From Actinoplanes solisilvae (GTDB taxonomy: Bacteria; Actinomycetota; Actinomycetes; Mycobacteriales; Micromonosporaceae), in NCBI RefSeq assembly GCF_003999975.1, contig NZ_RJAC01000003.1, positions 248,001-312,000 of the forward strand: a stretch of DNA of 64,000 nt, given 5' to 3'. The position numbers and the translations under genes are program-made. Within the stretch, counting starts at the first letter, position 1. Every line of letters starts with the position of its first letter. Shown one piece after another: positions 1-11,500 of the stretch. The notes beneath the pieces were generated by a model. It saw only the letters and a list, made by a program, of their open reading frames with translations. It had not been told where the DNA came from and did not search any database.

Positions 1-2337
<2,337 letters not shown>

Positions 2338-2350
2338 GGTCGGGCGAGGC

Positions 2351-3388
2351 TCAGGCGCGGTGACCGGGGGAGAAGTTCACATACATCGGGCGGTAGCCGT
2401 CGGTGCGCGGGTCGGCGAGCGGGTTGTCCTTCACGACGAAGAACTGCCCGTTGCCGGCGTCGAGCGGGGTGCCGTCGGCGGCCGTGACGGAGGTGAACCC
2501 GACGGGGGAGACCGCGTCGTACAGGTTGGCGTCGACCCGGCTCGTGCCGTCGGCCAGCGGGTGCACCAGCTCGAGACGGAAGCCGTCGGCCAGCGGCTGT
2601 CCCCCGACCAGCACCGGGTGGCCGGCCGGCGACGCCGGCACCGAGGGTGTCGTGGGCGCGAACGACCCGTGGGTCGGCTCGGCCGGCGTGACACCGGCTA
2701 CGACCTGGGCAAACGGCGTGGCCGGGGTGCCGTTGGCCGGGATCCCGACGGCCGGCGTGACGGTGGCCGCGGTGAGGGGTTTGGCGGGCACCGCGGGGGT
2801 GGCCGCGGTGAGCGGATTGGCGGGCAGCGCCGGGGTGGCCGCGGTGAGCGGTTCCGCGAGCGTGGCCCGGGTGGCCGCGGTCGGGCTGAGCGGGATGGCC
2901 GGAGTAGCCGGCGTGAGCGCCCCGGTGTGGGGCTTCGCTCCGGAGGTCGCCTCCCGCAACAGCCCTGGCTGCTGTGCCGTGCTGCCGCCGCCACCGCCGG
3001 ATCCGTCGCCGCTACCCCCGGTTCCGCCCCCGCCACCGTTGGTCGCCAGCACGTTGCCGAAGTTCCGCGCCATCTTGTGCCCGGCCTGTCGCGCGTCGTC
3101 GTCGGCGTCGCCGTACGCGGTGCCGCCGGACCGCAGGCCGGCCGCCGTGTAGTCGAGCGTGCCCTTCACCCCGCCGACCAGGCTTTCCAGGTTGTCGAGC
3201 CCGGACAGGAACCGCTCGGAGAACTGCCGCCCGGTGTCGTCGTCGCCCCAGGCGTCCTTGTACGTGCTCCGCAGCGTCTGCAGCCGGCGCAGGTGGCCGG
3301 CGTAGATGTTGGCGTGCTCGGCATAGCGGTTACCCAGCTGCTTCACGCCTTCGGGATCGACCCACATCGACCCGCGGACGTCGCTCAT
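2351..3388 (-). CDS. WXG100-type T7SS substrate with Ala/Thr/Pro repeat region
   Basis: 345 residues. The N-terminal ~100 residues are predicted helical with a central AWGDDDTG turn (about 47-54), matching the W-x-G helical hairpin position of ESX substrates. A Gly/Ser-rich linker (about 118-140) leads to imperfect repeats of the type [11 protein letters not shown] (about 155-225). A C-terminal ~90-residue globular part ([20 protein letters not shown] onward) has no family I recognise. The start ATG overlaps the stop of the upstream YbaB-like gene (ATGA), so the two are translationally coupled. The next gene downstream is the CpnT-like protein. I infer a partner or co-substrate of the long toxin candidate, in the manner of helper WXG proteins, but there is no direct evidence of pairing. 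Confidence 0.8.
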   Translation of the reverse strand: MSDVRGSMWVDPEGVKQLGNRYAEHANIYAGHLRRLQTLRSTYKDAWGDDDTGRQFSERFLSGLDNLESLVGGVKGTLDYTAAGLRSGGTAYGDADDDARQAGHKMARNFGNVLATNGGGGGTGGSGDGSGGGGGSTAQQPGLLREATSGAKPHTGALTPATPAIPLSPTAATRATLAEPLTAATPALPANPLTAATPAVPAKPLTAATVTPAVGIPANGTPATPFAQVVAGVTPAEPTHGSFAPTTPSVPASPAGHPVLVGGQPLADGFRLELVHPLADGTSRVDANLYDAVSPVGFTSVTAADGTPLDAGNGQFFVVKDNPLADPRTDGYRPMYVNFSPGHRA

Positions 3389-3798
3389 CGGTCGGATCCG
3401 CCCATCAGCATCTCGCGGACGCTGGTGGCCATCCGCGGCTCGGGCGGCATGAAGGCGTCGACGCCGCCCTGGCCGCGCACCATCGCGGCGGCGTCCACCC
3501 CGTCCGGCAGCATCGGCGCCAGGATTTTCGCGGCTTGGTCGAAGGCCGCCTCCTTGGCCTCGGCGAAGGTGGCCATCACCACGGCGCTGAGATCGGCCGG
3601 TGTCATCCGCCGGTAAGCGCCGTTGGAGAAGTCAATGGACTTCAATACGCCATTCTGACCGACGGTGACCGTGATCTCGCGGCGCGGTGAGGTGGCGGAG
3701 GCGGAGATCTCGCTCATCCGGCGCTGCATCTCGGCCAGACCCTCGCGCTGCCGCTGGTAGTCGGCGAAGAGCCGTTCGATGCGTTCGCCGAACTCCAT
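3385..3798 (-). CDS. YbaB/EbfC-like protein, left end of T7SS locus
   Basis: 137 residues from the ATG at 3798, chosen because AAGGAG lies nine bases upstream; a TTG further out at 3822 would swallow that ribosome binding site. An N-terminal helical segment (residues 1-40, REGLAEMQRRM) is followed by a beta-rich stretch (ITVTVGQNGVLKSIDF) and a C-terminal helix, the layout of YbaB/EbfC proteins. Canonical YbaB binds DNA as a dimer, but YbaB-like genes embedded in ESX loci are usually of unknown role and could be chaperones or structural partners. First gene of the leftward operon, ATGA-coupled to the WXG100-type substrate. A second YbaB-like gene closes the rightward operon at 21,484. Confidence 0.8.
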   Translation of the reverse strand: MEFGERIERLFADYQRQREGLAEMQRRMSEISASATSPRREITVTVGQNGVLKSIDFSNGAYRRMTPADLSAVVMATFAEAKEAAFDQAAKILAPMLPDGVDAAAMVRGQGGVDAFMPPEPRMATSVREMLMGGSDR

Positions 3799-4122
3799 GA
3801 GCCGCATCTCCTTCAGTGGCAACGGGTCTCGTGCATAGCGAGGCCGATCGAGGGCCGGGACGATCGGGACCGTAGCACCCTACTGGCGGGTACCGCCGCC
3901 TCCAGTGGACAACAGTGACAAGAAACAAGATGAGGTGCATCCGCGTCACTGTCCGTTCACATTGGGAGCGTTGACACGCCGACCTTCCAACGTCTTTCAT
4001 GTCCTGCGGCGCTCGGGCAGTACCTCGTGACGGCTGGCAGGAATGGGATCGCTGCGTAACCGTGCGTGACTGCGAACCGCGCGTCCCCGCCCGACCTAGA
4101 ACGACGAACAGGAGTCATCGCC
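3799..4122. promoter_or_regulatory. Divergent intergenic region between the two T7SS transcription units
   Basis: 324 bases separate the leftward YbaB-like start from the rightward first WXG100 start, so promoters for both operons should lie here. On the plus strand a perfect TTGACA is at 3971-3976, but no good -10 stands 16-19 bases downstream (CTTTCA/TTTCAT). A near-palindrome around GGCGGGTACCGCC lies at about 3886-3898. I cannot assign start sites. The AGGAG at 4110-4114 is the ribosome binding site of the WXG100 gene. Confidence 0.45.
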
Positions 4123-4443
4123 GTGACGATGCCAACGGTAGGTACCAGCCAGTCCGGCATGCAGTTCGCCATCCAGCAGTTCGGCGACCGCGCGACCGAG
4201 TTCACCGGCCTGCTGCAGAGCGTCAACTCCAACATGGCTCAGCTGCAGTCCAGCTGGACCGGCCAGGCGTCGGCCGGGTTCAACCAGGCCATGGACAACT
4301 GGGAGAACTCCTTCAAGAAGGTCATCGACGAGCTCATCCGGATGCTCGACGTCATGGGTGCGACGACCAAGGGCTACACCGAGGCCGAGGACACCGCCCT
4401 GCAGACCGCGCAGTCGTTCGGCCAGGCACTGCCCGGCATCTGA
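4123..4443 (+). CDS. WXG100 (ESAT-6-like) secreted protein A
   Basis: 106 residues from the GTG at 4123, supported by AGGAG eight bases upstream; an ATG two codons later is also possible. The mature pattern is a helix-turn-helix hairpin with SSWTGQAS as the W-x-G turn (about residues 45-52). The C-terminal tail contains GYTEAED, which fits the YxxxD/E export signal of type VII substrates. The preceding sequence lacks a classic signal peptide, as expected for this route. Partner: the second WXG100 gene 34 bases downstream, with which it should form an antiparallel heterodimer exported by the EccBCD machine encoded further on. A terminator follows the pair, consistent with separate and strong expression. 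Confidence 0.93.
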   Translation: MTMPTVGTSQSGMQFAIQQFGDRATEFTGLLQSVNSNMAQLQSSWTGQASAGFNQAMDNWENSFKKVIDELIRMLDVMGATTKGYTEAEDTALQTAQSFGQALPGI

Positions 4444-4477
4444 ACCCCGTTCCCCCAGACCGACGAAAGGACTGACG

Positions 4478-4780
4478 GTGTCCGACTACCGTTTCGACTT
4501 CAACCAGGCCGACGCCGTGCTGTACGACATGGACCAGCACACCAAGCGCATCAACTCCGCTCTCGACGAGATGGAGAAGAGCGTCGAGGCCCGCATGCAG
4601 GACTGGGACGGTGCCGCCAAGGAGCAGTACGCGGTCTCCAAGGCGGTGTGGGACCAGTCGGCCAAGGAGATGGGCGTCTTCCTGGACCAGGCACGGCTGA
4701 CGCTGCTGCAGATCTCGGACAACTACGGGACCACCGAGCAGCGCCAGGCCCAGATCTGGAACGACGTCCGCGGCGGCTGA
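4478..4780 (+). CDS. WXG100 (CFP-10-like) secreted protein B
   Basis: 100 residues from the GTG at 4478, with GAAAGG positioned about nine bases upstream. The central turn is DWDGAAKEQY (W-x-G), flanked by two amphipathic helices. NYGTTEQ near the C-terminus fits the YxxxE secretion signal. Length is normal for the family. It is the likely heterodimer partner of the preceding protein. Both partners keep a Y-x-x-x-E-like tail, whereas in the best studied mycobacterial pairs usually only one does. Confidence 0.93.
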   Translation: MSDYRFDFNQADAVLYDMDQHTKRINSALDEMEKSVEARMQDWDGAAKEQYAVSKAVWDQSAKEMGVFLDQARLTLLQISDNYGTTEQRQAQIWNDVRGG

Positions 4781-4798
4781 CCGCGCGGACATCGACGT

Positions 4799-4839
4799 CA
4801 TCGCCGGCCTGACCCTCGAGTGCGGGCCGGCGATGTTTT
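4799..4839 (+). terminator. Rho-independent terminator after the WXG100 pair
   Basis: An 11-bp perfect stem (4799-4809 pairing with 4825-4835) encloses a 15-base loop and is followed directly by TTTT. Such a U-tract is rare in this GC-rich window. It would separate the highly needed small substrates from the long downstream machinery transcript, or attenuate read-through into it. Confidence 0.8.
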
Positions 4840-4873
4840 CCAGGCCGGCACAGCGAGCGACGGAGGGTAGGAC

Positions 4874-5686
4874 ATGGGGACGAGCTACGACTACGCGAAC
4901 GACGACGCCATCAAGCAGATGGGTCTCTACAACCTCTACGACGACGGTCTAGGCGGTACGTCGTCGACGCACCCGAACGGCTGGACCCAGCTCGTCATCA
5001 AACGGATCGAGGACGTCGGTGGCGACACCACCGGGTTCAGTCCGGACGAGGTAAAGGCCTGGGAGTGGTACCAGAACAACGTCCTCGACCCGGACGGCTG
5101 GGACAAGACGGTCAGCCAGTACAAGGACAGCCCGTACAACAGCGGGCAGCCGACTCCGGACTCCTTCAAGCCGTTCGACTCGAAGGACGACTACATCACC
5201 AAACCCGGCTCCGGCTTCAAGCCGCCGTCCCTCACCGCCTACAGCGGACCGGACAACAAGAGCGGCCAACTGTCGGTCAGCTTCGAGGCGATCCAGTACT
5301 TCATCAACGAGCTCAAGGCGATCGCCGGTGACGGCAGCGGGATGCTGCTCGACGTCCGGGCCGACGTCAACAAACTGGACATCCGGCCGGGCGGCTTCGC
5401 GCGGGCCGAGCTGATGCGTCAGAAGGTCATGGGCAGCGCGGGCGGCGACCCGGGTCTGCGCGGCGACACCATGGACCTGTTCACCAACGTCCACTCGACG
5501 CTGTTCGACATGCAGGTCGAGCTGCGCAACATGCTCACCGAGTACCAGAACGCCGAAGACTTCAACAAGATGACGGCCGACCAGTTCGGGGACGTCCTGG
5601 ACGGCACCCTCGGGAAGATGGACAACATCTCCCAGTACGGCAAGTCCAACTCCAGCAGCAGCGGCGGCGGCGAGACCGACTCCTGA
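4874..5686 (+). CDS. T7SS-locus protein of unknown function (270 aa)
   Basis: 270 residues; GGAGGG sits six bases before the ATG. I do not recognise the family. The N-terminal half is polar and rich in Asp, Tyr, Trp and Pro with no signal peptide ([16 protein letters not shown], then [14 protein letters not shown]). The second half (about 130-250) is predicted helical with a [14 protein letters not shown] start and a [20 protein letters not shown] helix, resembling an ESX-substrate helical hairpin without an obvious W-x-G. The tail is Ser/Gly-rich ([13 protein letters not shown]). It lies between the WXG100 pair and the PPE-like gene, so it is probably a substrate, chaperone or adaptor of this system. 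Confidence 0.8.
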   Translation: MGTSYDYANDDAIKQMGLYNLYDDGLGGTSSTHPNGWTQLVIKRIEDVGGDTTGFSPDEVKAWEWYQNNVLDPDGWDKTVSQYKDSPYNSGQPTPDSFKPFDSKDDYITKPGSGFKPPSLTAYSGPDNKSGQLSVSFEAIQYFINELKAIAGDGSGMLLDVRADVNKLDIRPGGFARAELMRQKVMGSAGGDPGLRGDTMDLFTNVHSTLFDMQVELRNMLTEYQNAEDFNKMTADQFGDVLDGTLGKMDNISQYGKSNSSSSGGGETDS

Positions 5687-5750
5687 CCCGGCCGGCCCCC
5701 TGCCGGGGCGGCATGGCGTACGCAGCAGGCTCACTCGAGAAAACAGGTCG

Positions 5751-8213
5751 ATGGCGGAGAAATACAACCGGGACGATTGGAAAGGCACGGATGGCGGCTG
5801 GTTCCCGCCGTCCACAGTCCCGATCGACAACCCCAACGACTACAACGACTGGGCGAAGGTCTCGGGCGGCTGGGCCATGCTGAAGGCCGCGATCAACGGC
5901 GGCTCCGGTCTGTCCTCCGACGCGATGCGGTCGCAGGCCGCAAAGAACGTGAACCCTCAGTCGCTGGTCGACGGTTACGCCGCGTTCCAGCGGGCGTACG
6001 AGACGTTGAGCTGGCTGGAGACCTTCGTCCGGGACCACTCCGCGGCCATCGCCGGTGAGGGTAAGCCGTGGCAGGGCGCGGCCGCGAACGCGTTCCTCGC
6101 CAAGATGGAGTGGTACTCCAAGTTTCTCGGCGCGCAGGCCGAGCGGATCGCCGGCGCGTCGGGAACCGGTGGTATCGGCTCGCTGCCGATGCAGCTCTGG
6201 AACAACGGCAACCACCTGGCCTACTCGCAGCAGTACATGGACTACCTGGACCAGTACTACGCGGCGTTGTCGTCGGCCGCCGGCAACGGTGGCGCCAACG
6301 GTCTGGTCAACATCACCGGTTCGGAATACGAGAAGCCGATGACCGAAGCGATGGTCAAGGTGGTCGACGACCTGGCGAAGAACTACGACCTGACCTACAG
6401 CTCGGTGACACCCCCGAAAGGGGACGGCTCGCCCAAGATCCCGACGCCGGACCCCAAGGGCGCCCCGCCGCCGCCGAACGCGCCGAAGGGTCCGGGCGGC
6501 GGCGGAGCCGGCGGCCCCGGGCCGAACGCCCCGAACTTCAAGCCCCAGGGCGGTGGCCCGGGCGGCGCCAATCTGCCGAAGCCGCCGGCCGGCGGTGGTG
6601 CGAACCTGCCCAAGCCGCCCGCCGGTGGCGGTGCGAATCTGCCGAAGCCGCCGGCCGGCGGTGGTGCGAACCTGCCCAAGCCGCCGACGGGTGGGGGGGT
6701 GAATCTGCCGAAGCCGCCGACGGGTGGCGGGGTGAATCTGCCGAAGCCGCCGACGGGTGGCGGCGTGAATCTGCCCAAGCCGCCGACCGGTGGAACGGTG
6801 AATCTGCCGAAGCCGCCGATTGGGGGCGGGGTGAATCTGCCCAAGCCGCCGACGGGTGGCGGCGCCAATCTGCCCAAGCCGCCCGCCGGTGGCGGTGCCA
6901 ACCTGCCCAAGCCGCCCGCCGGCGGAGGCCTCAACCTGCCCAAGCCGCCGACGGCACCGGTGGGCGGCGGGATCGGCAGCGGCATCGACATCCCGGGCGG
7001 CGTGCACACCGGGAAGCCCGGTGGGATGCCGGGAGGAATGCCGGGTGGCATGCCCGGCGGCGCGCCCGGTCAAGGTGCGCCCGGCGGCGGTGGCGGCGGC
7101 GTGAATCTGCCGGACGCCCCGGATGCCGGGGGTCTGCTGACCGGTGACGAGACCGACTGGCAACCACACGCCGAGAACGGCGTCGACGTGCCGGACGCTC
7201 CGGGCGGAGCGCATCCTGGCGGATCCGGGCTGGGCGGCTTCCCCGGCGGCGCGCCCGGTCAAGGTGCGCCCGGCGGCGGTGGCAGCGGTGTGAATCTGCC
7301 GGACGCTCCGGACGCGGGCGGGTTGCTCACCGGCGACGCCGACGACTGGCAGCAGGATGTCGGCGGGGTCGACGGCCCCGAGGCCCCGGGCGGCACCAAT
7401 CCGGGCGGCGCCGGGCTGGGTATGCCGGGCGGCACCCCCGGCGGCGCGCCGGCTGCGGGCGGCGCGACCGCCCTGCCGGAACGGCCGGACGCGGGTGGCC
7501 TGGTCGACGGCGACGAGACGGACTGGGCGACGCCCGGCGACGCGGCCGCGCCGGACGCTCCGGGCGGCGCGAACCCGGGCGGCGCGGGTCTGACCCCGGT
7601 CGGACTGATTCCCGATGTCCTGAGTCCCCTGGCCCGGCCGGAGCCCCCGGCCGCGTACACCGGGCCGTCGACGGCGCCCGGCCGCACCACGGCGTCCGAC
7701 CTCGTCGCGGGTGATGCCGAGATGTGGGCCCGCGACCCGGCCATGGTCCCGGTCGACGCGATCGACACCGAAACCCCTCCGGTCGAGGAGAAGGACGACG
7801 ACAAGGACGGGTCGGCTCTGCTGGCCGTGCCGCTGATCTTCGGTGGCCGCGGCGGACCGGCCGAGCCGGTCGAGGAGACCGAGTTCGTCGTGGACGCCGT
7901 ACCACCGTCGCCGGTGGCGCCGGCCGAGGAGGCGGAGCCGGTCCAGGCCGTCCACGCCGGGCGGGCCGAGCCGGTCGAGGAACGCGAGGGACTCGACCGC
8001 CCCGACGCCGCCGAACTGCTCGCCGAGGACGCGGGCCGGTGGGGCGAGGAACCCTCGGGCGAACCCCCGGCTCCGGAGTCCGACGCCGGCCAGGACGACG
8101 TTCCGGTCGAGGATCACGTACCGGTGGTCCGGCCGGACGAGTCCGCCGACGACACCTCCGGCTGGGACGACGGCGCCGACTGGCTGCTCGACGAGAAGCG
8201 GGCCAATGTCTGA
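5751..8213 (+). CDS. PPE-like T7SS protein with NLPKPP repeats and repeated L[LV]xxDxxxW motifs
   Basis: 820 residues. The N-terminal ~230 residues are helical, carry a W-x-G-type element ([11 protein letters not shown], about 105-115) and end near residue 215, the size of a PPE-like or LXG-like ESX substrate domain. Residues about 271-400 are twelve 11-residue repeats of the form NLPKPP(A/T)GGG(A/V). A Gly/Pro/Ala-rich linker follows. Five copies of L-(L/V)-x-x-D-x-x-x-W end at Trp residues 470, 533, 592, 659 and 764, each usually preceded by Asp-Ala. The tail is very acidic. No signal peptide or membrane segment is seen. The stop overlaps the next gene by eight bases, so the two are co-translated. 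Its role is inferred to be a surface or secreted component. Confidence 0.85.
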   Translation: MAEKYNRDDWKGTDGGWFPPSTVPIDNPNDYNDWAKVSGGWAMLKAAINGGSGLSSDAMRSQAAKNVNPQSLVDGYAAFQRAYETLSWLETFVRDHSAAIAGEGKPWQGAAANAFLAKMEWYSKFLGAQAERIAGASGTGGIGSLPMQLWNNGNHLAYSQQYMDYLDQYYAALSSAAGNGGANGLVNITGSEYEKPMTEAMVKVVDDLAKNYDLTYSSVTPPKGDGSPKIPTPDPKGAPPPPNAPKGPGGGGAGGPGPNAPNFKPQGGGPGGANLPKPPAGGGANLPKPPAGGGANLPKPPAGGGANLPKPPTGGGVNLPKPPTGGGVNLPKPPTGGGVNLPKPPTGGTVNLPKPPIGGGVNLPKPPTGGGANLPKPPAGGGANLPKPPAGGGLNLPKPPTAPVGGGIGSGIDIPGGVHTGKPGGMPGGMPGGMPGGAPGQGAPGGGGGGVNLPDAPDAGGLLTGDETDWQPHAENGVDVPDAPGGAHPGGSGLGGFPGGAPGQGAPGGGGSGVNLPDAPDAGGLLTGDADDWQQDVGGVDGPEAPGGTNPGGAGLGMPGGTPGGAPAAGGATALPERPDAGGLVDGDETDWATPGDAAAPDAPGGANPGGAGLTPVGLIPDVLSPLARPEPPAAYTGPSTAPGRTTASDLVAGDAEMWARDPAMVPVDAIDTETPPVEEKDDDKDGSALLAVPLIFGGRGGPAEPVEETEFVVDAVPPSPVAPAEEAEPVQAVHAGRAEPVEEREGLDRPDAAELLAEDAGRWGEEPSGEPPAPESDAGQDDVPVEDHVPVVRPDESADDTSGWDDGADWLLDEKRANV
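6561..6950 (+). repeat. Twelve 33-bp coding repeats (NLPKPP units)
   Basis: The unit begins with an Asn codon at 6570 and recurs every 33 bases to 6933 without a frame break. Codon choice varies between copies (AAT/AAC, CCG/CCC), so selection has kept the peptide and not merely the DNA. The peptide alternates a Lys-Pro-Pro core with a Gly-rich hinge, likely an extended spacer across the cell wall. Confidence 0.9.
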
Positions 8214-8571
8214 CGCCGGCCAGGACTGGCTCGACGCGCCGCGCCGGGTGTGGCGGCCGACCCGGCCGGAACCGTCCGCGCCGTCCGAGCCGGAGCGGCC
8301 GCTGATGTGCGGCGGCGACACGGATCGGGCTCTTTCGCCGGACGAGGAGTTCGAGCTGATGCGTCAGCGCGAGCGCGAGATGCGCGAGGCGGAGAGGCTC
8401 GAGGCGGAGGAGACGGACGAGCCGGACGACAAGCCCGAGCCGAAGCGCGACGACGAGGACGAACAGCGTGTCCTGGAACGATTCCGCAACGACAAGTACG
8501 CCGTGAAGCTGCTCAAGCAGGACACCGACGTCTGGGGCGGCGGCAGCGGCGACAGCGGGGCCCTCGGATGA
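8206..8571 (+). CDS. Small acidic T7SS-locus protein ending in LLKQDTDVW
   Basis: 121 residues, starting at an ATG that overlaps the stop of the PPE-like gene by eight bases and ending in an ATGA overlap with eccC. It has no signal or membrane segment. The middle is a highly charged probable coiled coil (residues about 45-95, with runs such as [19 protein letters not shown]). The C-terminus carries [12 protein letters not shown] (residues 102-113), which matches the L-L/V-x-x-D-x-x-x-W motif found five times in the preceding protein. I do not recognise a family. The tight packing before eccC suggests an adaptor between substrate and ATPase, but that is inference. Confidence 0.8.
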   Translation: MSDAGQDWLDAPRRVWRPTRPEPSAPSEPERPLMCGGDTDRALSPDEEFELMRQREREMREAERLEAEETDEPDDKPEPKRDDEDEQRVLERFRNDKYAVKLLKQDTDVWGGGSGDSGALG

Positions 8572-11500
8572 GCACGGTCACTGTCAAGCGGCCTCCGCGC
8601 CAGCCCGGTCCGGAGGCGCCCGACGGCGAGATCGAGCTGCAGGAACCACCGCTGATGGCGGAGGAGGCGCCGCTCGACTTCCGCTCGTTCGCGATGATCG
8701 TGCCGATGGGTCTGGGCATGGGCGCCATGATGGCCATGTTCGGCCTCTTCAGCCGGGCACCCATCATGTACGTGATGGGCGGCGCGATGGCCGGCGGCAT
8801 GTTGCTCGTCGGCGTCATGCAGATCGGTAAGTCGGCCGCCGAGCGCAAACGCAAGATGCGCGGCGAGCGGCGTGACTTCCTGCGCTACATCGCGCAGCTG
8901 CGCAAGCAGGCCCGCGCGGCCGCGGCCCTCCAGCGTGAACACGTGCTCTGGAACAATCCGCAGCCCGACTGGCTCTGGTCGGTCGTGGCCGGTTCCCGGC
9001 TGTGGGAGCGGCGCCCCAGCCACGACGACTTCGGCCGGGTGCGGATCGGGCTGGGCCGGCAGAGCGCCGTGCTGAAGTTCGTGCCGCCGACCACCAAACC
9101 GATCGAGGACCTGGAACCGTTGTCCTCCATCTCGTTGCGCCGCTTCTCCGAGGCGTACCGGACGGTCGGGGGCATCCCGGTGTCGGTGGGACTGCGCAGC
9201 TTCAGCTCGATCGAGCTGGAAGGCGACGCGGAACCGGCGATCGACCTGGTCCGAGCGATGCTGGCCCAGCTGGTCACCTTCCACGGCCCGGACGAGGTGC
9301 GCGTCGCGGTGCTCGCGTCCGAGGCGCACCGCGGGCCGTGGGACTGGGTGAAATGGCTGCCGCACAACGCGCACCCGACCGCGGTGGACGCGGCCGGTCC
9401 GGTGCGGTTGTTCGCCAGCAGCCACGACGACCTGATGGACCTGCTCGGCTCCGAGGTCGGTGACCGCGGCGACCACGACCGTACGGCCCGCCCGTCGTCG
9501 ACCGAGCCGTTCATCGTCGTCGTCGCGCACCTGGCCGACATCCCGGAGAGCTCGCGGCTGCTCGGCGCCGGCATCAGCAACGTGGTGCTGCTCGACCTGA
9601 CCGGCCTGATGCCGGGTGGCCCGAAGGTGCTGCGCCTGACCGTGGACGGTGACCTGGTGACCTTCCCGGCCGGTGACTCCACCGGGTCGGCGGTGCGTGA
9701 CGTGCTGGACGACGTGCAGGCCCTCGCGCTGGCCCGGGCGCTGGCCCCGAAACGCACCAGCGGTACCCTGGACGTGGTCGAGGAGCCGCTGACGAAGGAT
9801 TTCGACCTCGCCTCGCTGCTCGGCGTGCGCGACCTCTACTCGTACGATGTGCATGCGCTCTTCCGCACCCGGGCCTCGCAACGCAACCGGCTGCAGGTGC
9901 CGATCGGTGTCACCGAGGACGGCGAGGTCATCGAGCTCGACCTGAAGGAATCGGCGCAGGGTGGCATGGGACCGCACGGCCTGCTGATCGGGGCCACCGG
10001 TTCGGGCAAGAGCGAACTGCTCCGTACGCTCGTGTGCGCGCTCGCGGCGACGCACTCCTCCGAGATCTTGAACCTCGTGCTGGTCGACTTCAAGGGTGGC
10101 GCCACGTTCCTCGGCATGGAACGGCTGCCGCACACCTCGGCGGTCATCACCAACCTGGCCGACGAACTGCCCCTGGTCGACCGCATGCAGGACGCGCTGA
10201 ACGGTGAGATGACCCGGCGGCAGGAATTGCTGCGCGCCAGCGGGTACTCGTCGCTGTTCGAGTACGAGAAGGCCCGCGCCGCCGGTGCGCACCTGGTGCC
10301 GTTCCCGGTGCTGCTGGTCATCGTCGACGAGTTCAGTGAGCTGCTGTCCAGCAAGGCCGAGTTCATGGACCTGTTCGTCTCGATCGGCCGGCTGGGCCGC
10401 AGCCTCGGCGTGCACCTGCTGCTCGCCTCGCAGCGCCTCGACGAGGGCCGGATCAGCCGCGTCGAGGGGCACCTGTCGTATCGGGTGGCGCTGCGGACGT
10501 TCTCGTCCATGGAGTCGCGCGCGGTGATCGGCGTCGGGAAGGCGTACGAGCTGCCGTCCGAACCCGGAAACGGCTACCTCAAGATCGACACCACCAACCT
10601 GGTCCGCTTCAAATCCGCGTACGTCTCGGGGCCGTACGCGGGCAGTGGCGGAGGCCCGGCGGCGGTGGGCGCGTTCAACGCGCAGCGCGAAATCGTCGAG
10701 TTCACCACCCGTCAGGTCGACGGTCGACACGACCCGGCCCTCGAGGAAGCGGCGGAGACGACGTTCGAGCCCGAGAAGTCCGGGCCGAGCCTGGTCGAGG
10801 TCCTGCTCGACCGTCTGGCCGGCTCCGGACCGCCGGCTCGGCAGGTGTGGTTGCCGCCGCTGGCCGCCGCGCCGAGCATGGACGCGCTGATGCCCAGCGT
10901 CGTCCCCGACCCGGTGCGCGGCATGACCGTCGACGAGCCCGCGATGCAGGGCCGCCTGCGGGTGCCGATCGGCATCGTCGACCGGCCGCAGGACCAGATC
11001 CGCGAGTTGCTCGCCGTCGACCTGGGCGGCGCCGACGGGCACGTGGGCATCGCGGGCGCGCCGCAGAGCGGCAAGTCCACCCTGCTGCGCAGCCTCATGC
11101 TCGGCCTGGCCCTGATGAACACCCCGAGCGAGGTGCAGTTCTACGGCCTCGACTTCGGCGGCGGCGGTCTCGCCTCGATCGCCGGGCTACCGCACGTCGG
11201 TTCCATCGCCACCCGGCTGGAGCGCGACCGCGTGGTCCGTACGGTCGAGGAGATCCTGCAGATCATGGAACGCCGGGAGAACGAGTTCGCCCAGCGCGGC
11301 CTCGACTCGATGGCGTCCTACCTGGCGGCTCGGGCCCGCGGCGAGATCGACGACCAGTTCGGTCACGTGTTCCTCATCGTGGACGGCTGGTTCACGATGA
11401 AGCAGGACTTCGCCGACCTGGACTCCAAATTCCAGGAGATCGCGTCGCGTGGCCTGTCCTACGGCGTGCACGTCGTGGTCACCGCCACCCGCTGGTCGGA

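Noticed and set aside
3971..3999. TTGACA as the promoter of the WXG100 genes
   Set aside because: The -35 is perfect but no acceptable -10 stands at 16-19 bases, so I list it only as a note in the intergenic region.
6561..6950. Regular 33-bp repeats that resemble a CRISPR array
   Set aside because: There are no unique spacers; the repeats are continuous, in frame, and encode NLPKPP units.
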